64,000 nucleotides of DNA from NCBI GenBank assembly GCA_009869945.1, contig WIXG01000187.1, forward strand, positions 62,001 to 126,000, written 5' to 3'. This DNA comes from Mesaphorura yosii. Lineage: Eukaryota; Arthropoda; Collembola; Poduromorpha; Tullbergiidae. Position numbers and translations under genes: made by a program. The notes under the pieces were generated by a model. That model saw only the letters and a program-made list of their open reading frames with translations, was not told the origin of the DNA and ran no database searches. Each line of letters starts with the position of its first letter. The first letter of the stretch is position 1. Below, piece after piece: positions 1 through 8,763 of the stretch.

Positions 1-1474
1 GGACGCCGACTCATGGACGCGATTCGTGATTTCTGACCATACTGCTAGAGTTAAAATGCATCGCAAATGATTTGCAAGCCGAGGTAATATAAAAGTGCAT
101 AATGAAGCTGTCCAACAATCTAGTTCTGCTACCATGAACTGAACATGTACGCAGTTCAGCCGAACTCAGAGAAAACAATTCGCGAGAAGAGCTTCCGTTA
201 ATTACACGTGAAGCCCGACTTAATGAGGTAAATATGCAAATTTCACTTGACACTTACAGACGCTTACCGTTCGTCCGTCTGGAGTTCGAGGCTCTGTTTG
301 CACTGCTCGCGTTCGTGTTCACATTCGTTAATTGTCCATGTCGAGTGAATGGTGAATGGCAAGCAAATAGCAAATACTCAATACACAATTTACATGGAAA
401 AGTAGCCGTCGGCCTTCAACTTTCTGCCTTCTGAGAATGCACGCGAAGGAGAAGACGATGGTGATACGCGACGAAGGACCAATCTCAAAGTCCACTGCAA
501 GTTCTCGGCCACGGGTCCAAATTAATTGGATTTACTAATTTGAAGTCTGTGTCCTTTTCTTGCGCTCGTGCAGGTTAACTTCGCCGAGTTGGAGTTGGAA
601 CAGAGGAGCGGAATGGATTTTAGTACGAGCCTATTGGGCATTGGCATTGCGGCTGCCGATCGCACTTTCGCACTATCAAAATCAAAATTATTCAGAAAGC
701 AGCAGTAGCAAAATAAGACTAGGTGACTCGCACAGCACTTGATGCGTTGATGTATTCCAGTAAACTAAATTTAGACAGATACGAAGGTTTCTTTTGAGTC
801 TGGCCTGAACCGGTTGCCGGTTGCGTAGTCGTTTCTAGTTGGCCGCGTCTGTCGTCTGTGAATAGCGAATCTCAATCGAATTCGAGTCGAATAGCAGCAA
901 CCGTGGTAAATTTATTCACATTTTGACATTGTGAGCATTAAAATAGGTATTTATTTTGCAATGCAATAGAAAATGGCAAAATAGGAATTCACACTTGCTT
1001 CTGTGCGTGCGTGCGTGTGAGCTGGCCTGGCATGTGTTCTCAGTGTGCGATTCGACATTCGAACTTGGAATCCAGAAGAATGACGAGCAGATGATGATGA
1101 ATTCCAAATCGAGTTCAATGATGTATTGAATTCAGTTTTGCATTCTTTTGTTTGTAACACAAATCCTTGTGGCTTGGATTGTGCATGTACGAATGACATT
1201 GCGTGATTGTGAGTTGGCAAATTCTGTGATGTTGATTCTGATTCTTTTTTTTTCTATTCGAAAATGTCAATAGTTCACATTCATCTTTGTGTTCGCGTTC
1301 GCGTCTCGCATTCATGCTTGTGCTTAATTTGGGATTCTGGAGCTTTGGAGCAGAGAATGTGAAGCAGTTGAATGCTGAAATACTAAGGCCCAGGTTTCGG
1401 CATGGTTCTTTATAACTGAGATTGAATATTGAAGGAATACTGGTACTGACGTCTTATACAAAAGTAGCTTTAGG
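1..1474. other. Left-edge noncoding DNA
   Basis: I see no exon that I can support on either strand. Short open frames occur, but none has splice-site support or a recognisable protein. Part of it may be downstream flank of the first lysozyme gene. Confidence 0.5.
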
Positions 1475-1480
1475 TTTATT
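1475..1480 (-). promoter_or_regulatory. Poly(A) signal of lysozyme A
   Basis: AATAAA on the minus strand, about 260 bases beyond the lysozyme A stop codon. It gives a plausible 3' UTR length; no closer signal was noticed. Confidence 0.4.
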
Positions 1481-1736
1481 GAGTACAATTACAATTACAA
1501 TTAGAATTACGGAACAGTCGAGCACAATAACAAGCTATTATGAGCTATTATTTTATAGCTTCGTCCTACATTAAGTTATAATTAGATTTCATTGCTTATT
1601 ACTGAATGCTGAAAAATTGGGCTTGGTCTTTCTGCCTCATTTCTGCTTATGAGGAATGACAGTGTGTGGTTTGTCTTCAAATTGAATACTTTGATGCTTA
1701 CGCTGCCTCTGCGTTTCACCACCAGCCAGATTACGA

Positions 1737-2364
1737 TTACGGTCTCAGATGAGTATTGCACCTGGAAAATTCTTTATAGAAATGCGTTTGTTCCACGGAT
1801 GGATCCGAACAGGATCCCGGCCCCTTTTGGTGGATTCTGGCGTAGTCGTCACAGTCAATGATTCCGTCGCCATTGCAGTCCTGCAGAGAAAAGATTCTGA
1901 CCTAAAATCTAACGCTCTTGCGCTTGGCGTGCCTTTTCGATGTTAAATTCTAAATTACCTTCTGGAATTTCGCCATGTAGCCTCGCACCGTCTCGGCCGC
2001 ACAATACAAATCATTTGCACATGTGGGGTACGCTGAAAGAAATTGAAGTCGAATCATCATGTAATTAATTTGAGAAGAAGCTCGGAATTTCTGCGTCCTT
2101 ACCCATTGGATCGCTCGGATCCATTCCCCTAATCACGGGCTTGCCCGCATCCGCCCAGTAGCCCCACGTGATCAGAAGTGGTCCGCAAACGCCATCATGG
2201 CAGCCTGCATCCTTTTTGCAACCATTTCCTCCGTAACAAATACAACCTATGCACTGGTCCGAAATTTCCTGGGCTTGACCTGAGCTCATGCACAGCACGG
2301 CGAGCACGGTCAAGAGAATGAGCGCTCGCACAGCGTAAATTGAAATCGGGCTATTTGTGAACAT
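1737..2364 (-). CDS. Invertebrate-type (destabilase) lysozyme A
   Basis: Secreted i-type lysozyme/destabilase family protein of 159 residues. Exons on the minus strand are 2364-2103, 2032-1959 and 1880-1737, all with GT-AG borders and matching phases. An N-terminal hydrophobic signal peptide (about residues 1-31) is followed by the family core: CIGCIC, CGPLLITWGYWADAG, a YCAAETVRGYM-like segment and the acidic DCNGDGIIDCDD loop, with many conserved cysteines. The catalytic glutamate of active i-type lysozymes, normally just after the CxCxx motif, is glycine here, so muramidase activity is doubtful; many insect members show the same loss. Family members act in digestion, immunity or isopeptide cleavage; the role here is inferred only from the family. 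A paralogue with the same intron positions lies 2.2 kb away on the same strand. Confidence 0.93.
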
Positions 2365-3333
2365 TTTCCAGGTGCACGTGAACGCTGAACACTGATTTAG
2401 CTAAACTAGCGTGAAGAAAAGACTGAGTGCAAAAATCGAGTTGTTGGTTGTTCATTCATTCGAAATCAATTTAGAAATTTTGCGTCATAGCCATTGTCAT
2501 AATCAAAACGACGCATACGAAACCTGAAACACAGGGAAGGTACACATGGACATTGGGCAAAAGGTAGATGAGTCTGTCGAGTTAATTACATCATCATCAC
2601 ACTTCAGAGAAGGTATTTATTATCATTTTCTATTTCTTGTCCTTGTCTCAACTCAAGTTGAGTCACTTCTCTAATTACTGTTGTGATTTGCGTTGTGGCT
2701 CTTCAACTCGATAATCTTGTTATTGGAATTTGTCGTGTCATGTCGTTGTCGTTTGTCATTTTGGTTTGCATTTTTGCTTGCTTATCCACACGCTCTGAAG
2801 ACGAAGCTTTGAATGAACTCATCTTCATGATTTGTCAACAGGCAAATGGAAAAAACAGGACAAGAATGTCGTGTAGACATAATCGAGTAATGACTAAGGT
2901 AATAAAAATGATTTATACTTTATGTAACGCCATGGCCTTTGCTTCTCCATTGTGAAATTGTACGCTGATCTAGCGAATAGTTGCGTGTGCCATCCAAGCA
3001 CAGCTCGGAATTATTCAGGAACGAGAGAATGATGAAAACTTTGAACTTCAGCAATCAGTATGCTTTTTTGCACGATGGGAATCTAGAAAATATGTCCAAA
3101 TTAGCAAATCGTGCAAAATCGGTGTAGATGTAACAGAACAAAGACTTCAACACTCAAGTGTCTCTGCTCAGAGCCCACATGACCTTGAGTTACACTCTGC
3201 TCGAATTATAATCGCGAGAATTGAGTAATACATGAAACGAGTTCTTGATTTCAACTTTCGTATTGACCTTTTGCAGTTTTATGATTTTATCTGCTTCTGA
3301 TTCTTGTGAGCGATTCTGCCTCGGGAATCGGAA
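2365..3333. other. Intergenic DNA between lysozyme A and SIRT5
   Basis: Mostly noncoding. One plus-strand frame from an ATG at 2740 begins with a signal-peptide-like run (MSLSFVILVCIFACL) and reaches a phase-0 donor-like site near 2897, but it has no recognisable partner and is not called as a gene. Confidence 0.4.
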
Positions 3334-3344
3334 TGTTAAGTTTG

Positions 3345-3431
3345 GTAAGGTGACCATTAACCATGAAACAGACAGACGCACAAGCGCAACGAATTCGGCT
3401 TAATTTTACGCTCGAATTTGAATTGTTTCAG
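3345..3431 (+). other. Possible 5' UTR intron of SIRT5
   Basis: A donor-like G|GTAAGG begins at 3345 and an acceptor-like TTTCAG ends at 3431, ten bases before the SIRT5 ATG. The 87-base size matches other introns in the window. The two sides do not join into a longer in-frame N terminus, so this would be a leader intron. It is inferred from sequence only. Confidence 0.4.
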
Positions 3432-3441
3432 TGTTCAAGTG

Positions 3442-4266
3442 ATGGACACTTGTAAACCATCGGCCGACATGAAAGCCTTCCGGGAAATATTTCACAAAGC
3501 CAAGAACATCGTCATCCTAACTGGTGCTGGAGTTTCAGCCGAGTCTGGAGTGCCAACCTTCCGCGGCGAAGGAGGATTCTGGAGAACGTACCAAGCACAG
3601 AATCTGGCGACACCGCAAGCATTCCGGAGTAATCCTTCTTTGGTCTGGGAATTCTATCATTACCGGCGAGAAACCGTGCTGACGAAGAATCCAAACCCTG
3701 CCCACGTTGCGATTGCTGAATGCGAGAAGAGACTGAAAGCCGAGGGCCGACACATAGTGGTGATAACACAGAACATTGACGAATTACACAGGCGGGCGGG
3801 TACAGAAAATATAATCGAACTCCATGGATCGCTGTTCAAGACGACATGCATGTCTTGTGGAGCCGTAAAACCAAATTATGACAGCCCGATTTGCGAAGCG
3901 TTGAAGGGAAAAGGTGCCCCTGATCCTAAGGCCGAAGAAGCCAAGATCCCCGAAGAAGATTTGCCCAGGTGTCAGGAGCCCAACTGCAAGAAAGGGTTGC
4001 TGAGGCCGTATGTTGTGTGGTTTGGTGAATCACTGCACGAAGAAGACTTGGAACGTGCAGACGAGGAACTGAACAAATGTGACTTGTGTCTGGTGGTCGG
4101 CACGTCCTCGGTCGTGTATCCTGCAGCAATGTTTGCGCCGCAAGTTGCTCGCCGTGGTGTCCCCGTTGCGGAATTTAACCTCGAAGCAACTCCAGCAACT
4201 GACCAATTTGGGTTTCATTTTGAGGGGCCTTGCGGAACAACAATACCGGAAGCTTTGGCGCCATGA
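3442..4266 (+). CDS. SIRT5: NAD-dependent protein lysine deacylase sirtuin-5
   Basis: Class III sirtuin of 274 residues in one uninterrupted coding exon. It removes succinyl, malonyl and glutaryl groups from lysines using NAD+. Visible motifs in order: the Rossmann [15 protein letters not shown] motif, the SIRT5-specific tyrosine/arginine pair in FYHYRRE that binds acidic acyl groups, [12 protein letters not shown], the catalytic histidine in ELHGSLFKT, four zinc-binding cysteines (CMSCG and CQEPNCKKG), then VVWFGE and [11 protein letters not shown]. The first ATG in frame is at 3442; the frame opens upstream but with no earlier ATG. The usual mitochondrial presequence is not visible in this exon, so the location is uncertain. 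It lies between two minus-strand lysozyme genes and converges on the second. Single-exon structure could mean a retrocopy or simple intron loss. Confidence 0.95.
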   Translation: MDTCKPSADMKAFREIFHKAKNIVILTGAGVSAESGVPTFRGEGGFWRTYQAQNLATPQAFRSNPSLVWEFYHYRRETVLTKNPNPAHVAIAECEKRLKAEGRHIVVITQNIDELHRRAGTENIIELHGSLFKTTCMSCGAVKPNYDSPICEALKGKGAPDPKAEEAKIPEEDLPRCQEPNCKKGLLRPYVVWFGESLHEEDLERADEELNKCDLCLVVGTSSVVYPAAMFAPQVARRGVPVAEFNLEATPATDQFGFHFEGPCGTTIPEALAP

Positions 4267-4356
4267 TCTTGTAAAATTAGGGGTTTTTCCACAGCACAAC
4301 TCAATCTGAATCTTTTGTGAATTTGTCCTTTGTAAATTCCTAAAAGAGTTAATTTG

Positions 4357-4365
4357 TTTATTAAA
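4357..4365. promoter_or_regulatory. Overlapping poly(A) signals of SIRT5 and lysozyme B
   Basis: ATTAAA on the plus strand (4360-4365) overlaps AATAAA on the minus strand (4357-4362). These lie 94 bases after the SIRT5 stop and about 180 bases after the lysozyme B stop, so the two convergent transcripts probably overlap at their 3' ends. Confidence 0.5.
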
Positions 4366-4541
4366 TCAATCACATGGATTCCCAAACGATTACACCCACG
4401 TAGTTGCAATTATTCTATTGATAAGTAGGACATGAACGAACAACGTGCTGTACATTTGTTTTTATGCCCATTTACGACAAAAAGTGAGCTCAGCTTTCTA
4501 CGTCTGCCCACAATGGACAATGAGTATGCACTTCACTCCGG

Positions 4542-5614
4542 TTATTTCTGGGATAGTTGCAATACACGATCCCAACATGTCCGGAACTTCTGGTAGAATC
4601 CGGTCGTAGGCACCTTTGGGTTTGCGCAGTCAAAGGCGCTCATAAGGTGTATCCGGGCGAGGTCGTCACAGTCAATCGCTCCGTCTCCATTGCAATCCTG
4701 CGAAATTAATGGATTAAAGTCTCCACAAACTAATGAAATGAAAAGGTCCAACGAATAATGAAAGACAGAACACAGAACTGTTACCTTTTCAAAACGCTGC
4801 ATATAATTTCGTACAGTTTGTGCCGAGCAAATTGGATCCACAGCGCAGTCGATGAAAGCTGTCAACAAAGGCAAGTGTTTGAGATTAATGAATGGCGCCA
4901 GCATCGGGGATTATTTCAGGGAAGAGGAACAATTGTTTTCAGACAATTGTTCCGCAATTCAACTACTTACCTTCTGGCCTGTCAGCATTATCCCCGACAA
5001 GCATCGGCTTGCGCGCATCAACCCAGTACGGTTTAGAAATAAGGAATGCCCCACAATACTGGTCGTTGCCGATACACCGCGTTGTCATGTTACACTGCGT
5101 CGAGGCTTGACACAGGCACGCCAGGCAAGTGTCCGACATGATTCTCGCACTCCCAAACCCGTCTGCTCCTGTTCGCCCTTCGCGCTGCTGAGACCTCGGC
5201 TGGGGAGGCGCCAGCTCATTGGCCGGTCTCCCAAAATTCTGCTGCGGCTGCGGAGGCTGTTCGGGATGAAATTGCTGCTGCTGCTGCGATGCTGGAACGA
5301 CTTGAAATTGGTGGAACGTTTGTACAGGATTCAAAATTTTCTGCTGGGCTGCTTGTTGAGGTTGGCCAACGTTTGAAAAAATGAATTCTGTAATAAGAAG
5401 AGTTACGTACTTTATAGATGGTATGTTTTTCAAAAAATGTTGGAGAAGTTTGCTTACCTTGTTGTTGATGCTGTTGAAAATTTTGGTTATTGCTGTTAAA
5501 TCCGAAATTCCGCTGGCAAATCACTGAAACGGGGACGGATACAAAGATGGCCAAGACAAACGTGACAGTCGCTGCCACAGTGGCACTCAGATGGTGTAAA
5601 TTCCTGGAACGCAT
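4542..5614 (-). CDS. Invertebrate-type lysozyme B with glutamine-rich N-terminal region
   Basis: Second i-type lysozyme family protein, 267 residues. Exons on the minus strand: 5614-5458, 5387-4971, 4858-4785 and 4697-4542. A long hydrophobic N-terminal segment (about residues 10-33) acts as signal peptide or anchor. Residues about 40-115 form a glutamine/proline-rich stretch not seen in paralogue A. The lysozyme domain starts near residue 137 with CLACLC and continues through YCGAFLISKPYWVDA, an SAQTVRNYMQRF segment and DCNGDGAIDCDDLARIH. The position of the catalytic glutamate after CLC is serine, so enzymatic activity is doubtful. The 74-base exon and its phases match paralogue A exactly, which supports duplication. 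A role in immunity, digestion or a matrix/mucus is possible; the Q-rich part has no assigned function. Confidence 0.9.
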
Positions 5615-5912
5615 TCTGCAGTTTTCTGATTCTTGAAACTTTTGACTTGAGAAATAGAGAAATTACAATTGAGATCGTGTGCTGACAATCCCAGCGAACG
5701 TGAACTGTGAAGCTGAACTCTGAAACCTCTTCACGGAGTGAAGTTTTGTACTTGTGATTGAGAGCAAGATGAGGGTTCTGAGACGGGCGACGGGGACGCC
5801 TGTGGTGCGGTGCGATGAGGACGATGACGGTAACGCAGCAGGATTATCAAGAATGAGACGAAGACTGAGATAATTATCTGGATTTCAAGTTTTTGAGTTC
5901 ATCTCACTTCAG

Positions 5913-6038
5913 GTGGGCAATGGACAAGAATGTCCGACCGGATTTAATGTATGCAAAAGGCAGGACCACTCTTGTTACTCGTACAAGTGCAAAAAACGAG
6001 ATCTCGTGCAGTGCGGATGCGGACTGAGATTCGCCTAG
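5913..6038 (+). CDS. Possible terminal exon of a small cysteine-rich peptide
   Basis: An acceptor-like TTCAG at 5908-5912 opens a 41-codon frame ending in TAG at 6036. It holds six cysteines spaced C-x6-C-x6-C-x4-C-x7-C-x1-C, plus many lysines and arginines, as in secreted antimicrobial or toxin-like knottin peptides. No first exon with a signal peptide in matching phase was found close by, so the gene is incomplete. The frame has no ATG upstream of the acceptor. It may be chance; I do not recognise the family. Confidence 0.35.
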   Translation: MGNGQECPTGFNVCKRQDHSCYSYKCKKRDLVQCGCGLRFA

Positions 6039-6842
6039 CCACTTGCGATTCGTGAATCGCGATTTTGTGGTGTGGGTGAGGCAAAAGGCAACGAAAGGAA
6101 AAGGTAAACATTATAATTATAGCAGCCCATCAAAACAGTGAGAGATTTTGGTTGCATCATAAAGGCTGAGAAAAAAGGGTAGCACGCGCGTCATCGAATT
6201 CCAAGCTTCTGCATCACTCCAGGGCTTGACTTGGCTGGCAATGGTCTGGCGGTCTTGCCTGGCTCGTGTGTGTATCGAATCGAAGGCCCGAATTTACGCA
6301 CGAGATCCGGTTAATATGTTACGGTCCAGCGATTTTGATTCTGACTCCAGCTTTGAATTCTACCAACTGAGCAAGGAGCAAGGAGCAACAGCAGGTTGAC
6401 GTTTTAGAATTCAGTTCAGGGCCAGAAACTGCGAAAGCCAGACAGCGAAATCCAGAACAATTAGATTTTACGACTCTGGAATCACGAAACTTGCAGTGCA
6501 AAATCAAGGTTCGATTTAGTAATGGAGTTGAGGAAATCAAATCACAAAACCCTGTCCTAAGCCATGCCTAGGCGAAGGCCAACAACTTTAAACCTGCGCC
6601 TGCCTGGGTTGAGGTCGTAAAATTCTCACGAAGTGTTGTCAAGCGTGGGGTTGTTCTTGCCCCAGCTGCAACTCGGCTCATCAGCCAGCTCAGTAATTAA
6701 GTTCCGAGTATCTTATTGTCTTATTTACGTAGTATCAATGAATCACTCTATAAAGTTGAAAACTGACACGCGATGCATTTGGGGCAATTTGAGAACAACC
6801 AACTTCTATAATTCATGAATGAATGAATGCACACAAAATTTC
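6039..6842. other. Intergenic DNA
   Basis: No supported exon on either strand between the cysteine-rich exon and the 3' end of the elongation factor gene. Confidence 0.5.
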
Positions 6843-6848
6843 TTTATT
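6843..6848 (-). promoter_or_regulatory. Poly(A) signal of eEF1B-beta
   Basis: AATAAA on the minus strand, about 37 bases past the stop codon of the elongation factor gene, giving a very short 3' UTR. Confidence 0.6.
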
Positions 6849-6884
6849 CCAATTTGAACCCAATTAAAGCAGTTCCAAACGATT

Positions 6885-8303
6885 TTAGATCTTATTAAAA
6901 GCAGCAACATCAACCGACTGGACGATATCCTCAAACTCTTGAATTTGTTCGGTCAGCAAGTCGATTGAAACTTTCTCATCTTCGACCACGCACATAATCT
7001 GAAGTTTCTTGATTCCATAGCCGACAGGAACGAGTTTAGCTAAGGAATAAGAAAGAATTCAATGTTCGAGAATTAGATAATTGGGTTAAACGTAGTAGAA
7101 AAATTAGGAATGTGAGGAAACAGGCGCGAGGGCTCGACAATGCCAATGCAGAAACACCCGTTACTTTTCAACTTTCAGTCTAAAATGTAGGCAAATTAGG
7201 AAAATTAGCATTAAGACGGGCTGAATTATTCATAACTCTTAACTCTAATGAAATCCAGTTAATTGACGTAATAGTTGGGAATTTTGCACCTGAAAGCAAA
7301 ACTATCACTTCCTAAATCAGTGATAAATACTTTCGCAAGCAGATATTTTTGTCTGATGAATCTGTCTAGTTTCATGCCCAACTGCCAAAACAGGAAATAA
7401 GTGTCCTTCATGAAACACAATTTGAAAGCAAAATACTTTCGAACTCATTAGAAAATTCAAAACAAACAAAGTAGTAACTTCCGCCAGGATGAATCAGACG
7501 TCAGTCAAAGGCTTATGCTCAATTACTTAAGTTCACATTAAATCATTGAGTATGAGCAAACTTACAAGCTCCCCAGACAAGGCCATCCATTCCAATTGTA
7601 CGGACTCTCTTTTCCACCTCCTGCATGTCGGTTTCGTCATCCCACGGCTTGACATCGAGTACGACGGAAGACTTGGCTACTGGACCTGGTCCTTTCTGGC
7701 TCTTCTTGTCGGCATAGGCCTGCAAACCACAGCGATGAAGAAATGAAATGCACGTCCAATGTTTAGAAAATGTACGCGATTTTCTAATTACCTGCAGTCT
7801 GGCCTCTCTGATCTTGGCAGCTTCCGCGTCCTGAAAGCAATTAGTTACAAGTAGTCAGTGCCGTAGAGCCATCAGCCATGATCAGATTAAATAAAGTTGG
7901 AATTTATTACCTCTTCCTCGTCGGATGCAAATAAATCCACGTCATCGTCATCAGCTGCGGCCGGAGCAGAATGGGCGTTGTTATTTGCAGCAGTTGCAGA
8001 CGCGGCCTGAAACTTCTTGCGCGCATCGCCAAATGACTTGATGTGATTGTACCATCTCAACGCATATGGATGCGAGCCAGCCGGAGCCGCTTTAATGGCC
8101 TCAAATGTTGTGGTATCCAAAAGTGTCGGCTCATACCTGTTCACAAAAGAGACAACAATTTAGCCTTGTCGCGTGGTGGTGACGTCGGCCCATTGTGACC
8201 CAGACAAAGACCTTAGAACTTACCCCTGAACATACGAATTACTCTTCAAGTGTTCATTCAGCTTTCCGAGCCCAGCTGGAGTTGAAACGTCCCCGAAAGA
8301 CAT
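6885..8303 (-). CDS. Translation elongation factor 1-beta (eEF1B beta)
   Basis: Guanine nucleotide exchange subunit that recharges eEF1A with GTP during translation elongation; cytosolic, 217 residues (human EEF1B2 is 225). Exons on the minus strand: 8303-8224, 8136-7911, 7830-7792, 7719-7566 and 7039-6885, all in phase. The N-terminal GST-C-like part contains [11 protein letters not shown]. The acidic linker reads [14 protein letters not shown], the usual casein-kinase-2 region. The C-terminal exchange domain contains [38 protein letters not shown] and ends in DVAAFNKI, the family's invariant C terminus. The gene is head-to-head with NDUFS1, 460 bases apart. It is the short beta form; no leucine-zipper delta-type N terminus is seen. 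Confidence 0.97.
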
Positions 8304-8763
8304 GATGGACAATGTGCCAAGGATTTAGCAACAAATTCGATGGATTTAACTGATGGTTTAGACTTAAAACACAGAAAAATCGGAAGGATTCGGCGAATAC
8401 GTGTTGACGCGTCCACGTTGAGTTTCAAAAGGACCGAGGCATGGGAAAATCATACCAAAAATATGCCGGCATTTCATCGCAGTTTGATCATTCGCAGTCT
8501 CTACGCGCATTTTGTCATGTGTTGAGGCTCAATCCCTCAAATAGCAAATATAACACTTGGAAACCTGCTTGAAATGTGTGGCACAGTTGTTTTTGTTGTG
8601 AAAGAATTATTGGAACCAGAATTGTCCAAAATTACTACTAAATGCATTACTAATTGCAATTAGCAATTTAATAATGCCACTGTTTTTAATAAATTAAATA
8701 ACTGCATTGTACCTTTGACCGTTTACTTCTAACTCAAACTCGTGTGATTCAGTAATAGCAATA
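8304..8763. promoter_or_regulatory. Shared divergent promoter, eEF1B-beta / NDUFS1
   Basis: The 460 bases between two oppositely oriented start codons must contain both core promoters and both 5' leaders. No TATA box was confidently placed. Shared regulation is an inference from the arrangement. Confidence 0.5.

Noticed and set aside
4852-5376. 174-codon plus-strand frame
   Set aside because: It is the reverse of the lysozyme B exons, whose reading frame is clearly the coding one.
5769-5829. ATG-started stretch with a GTAACG donor, considered as first exon of the cysteine-rich peptide
   Set aside because: The phase does not match the cysteine-rich frame, and it lacks a signal peptide.
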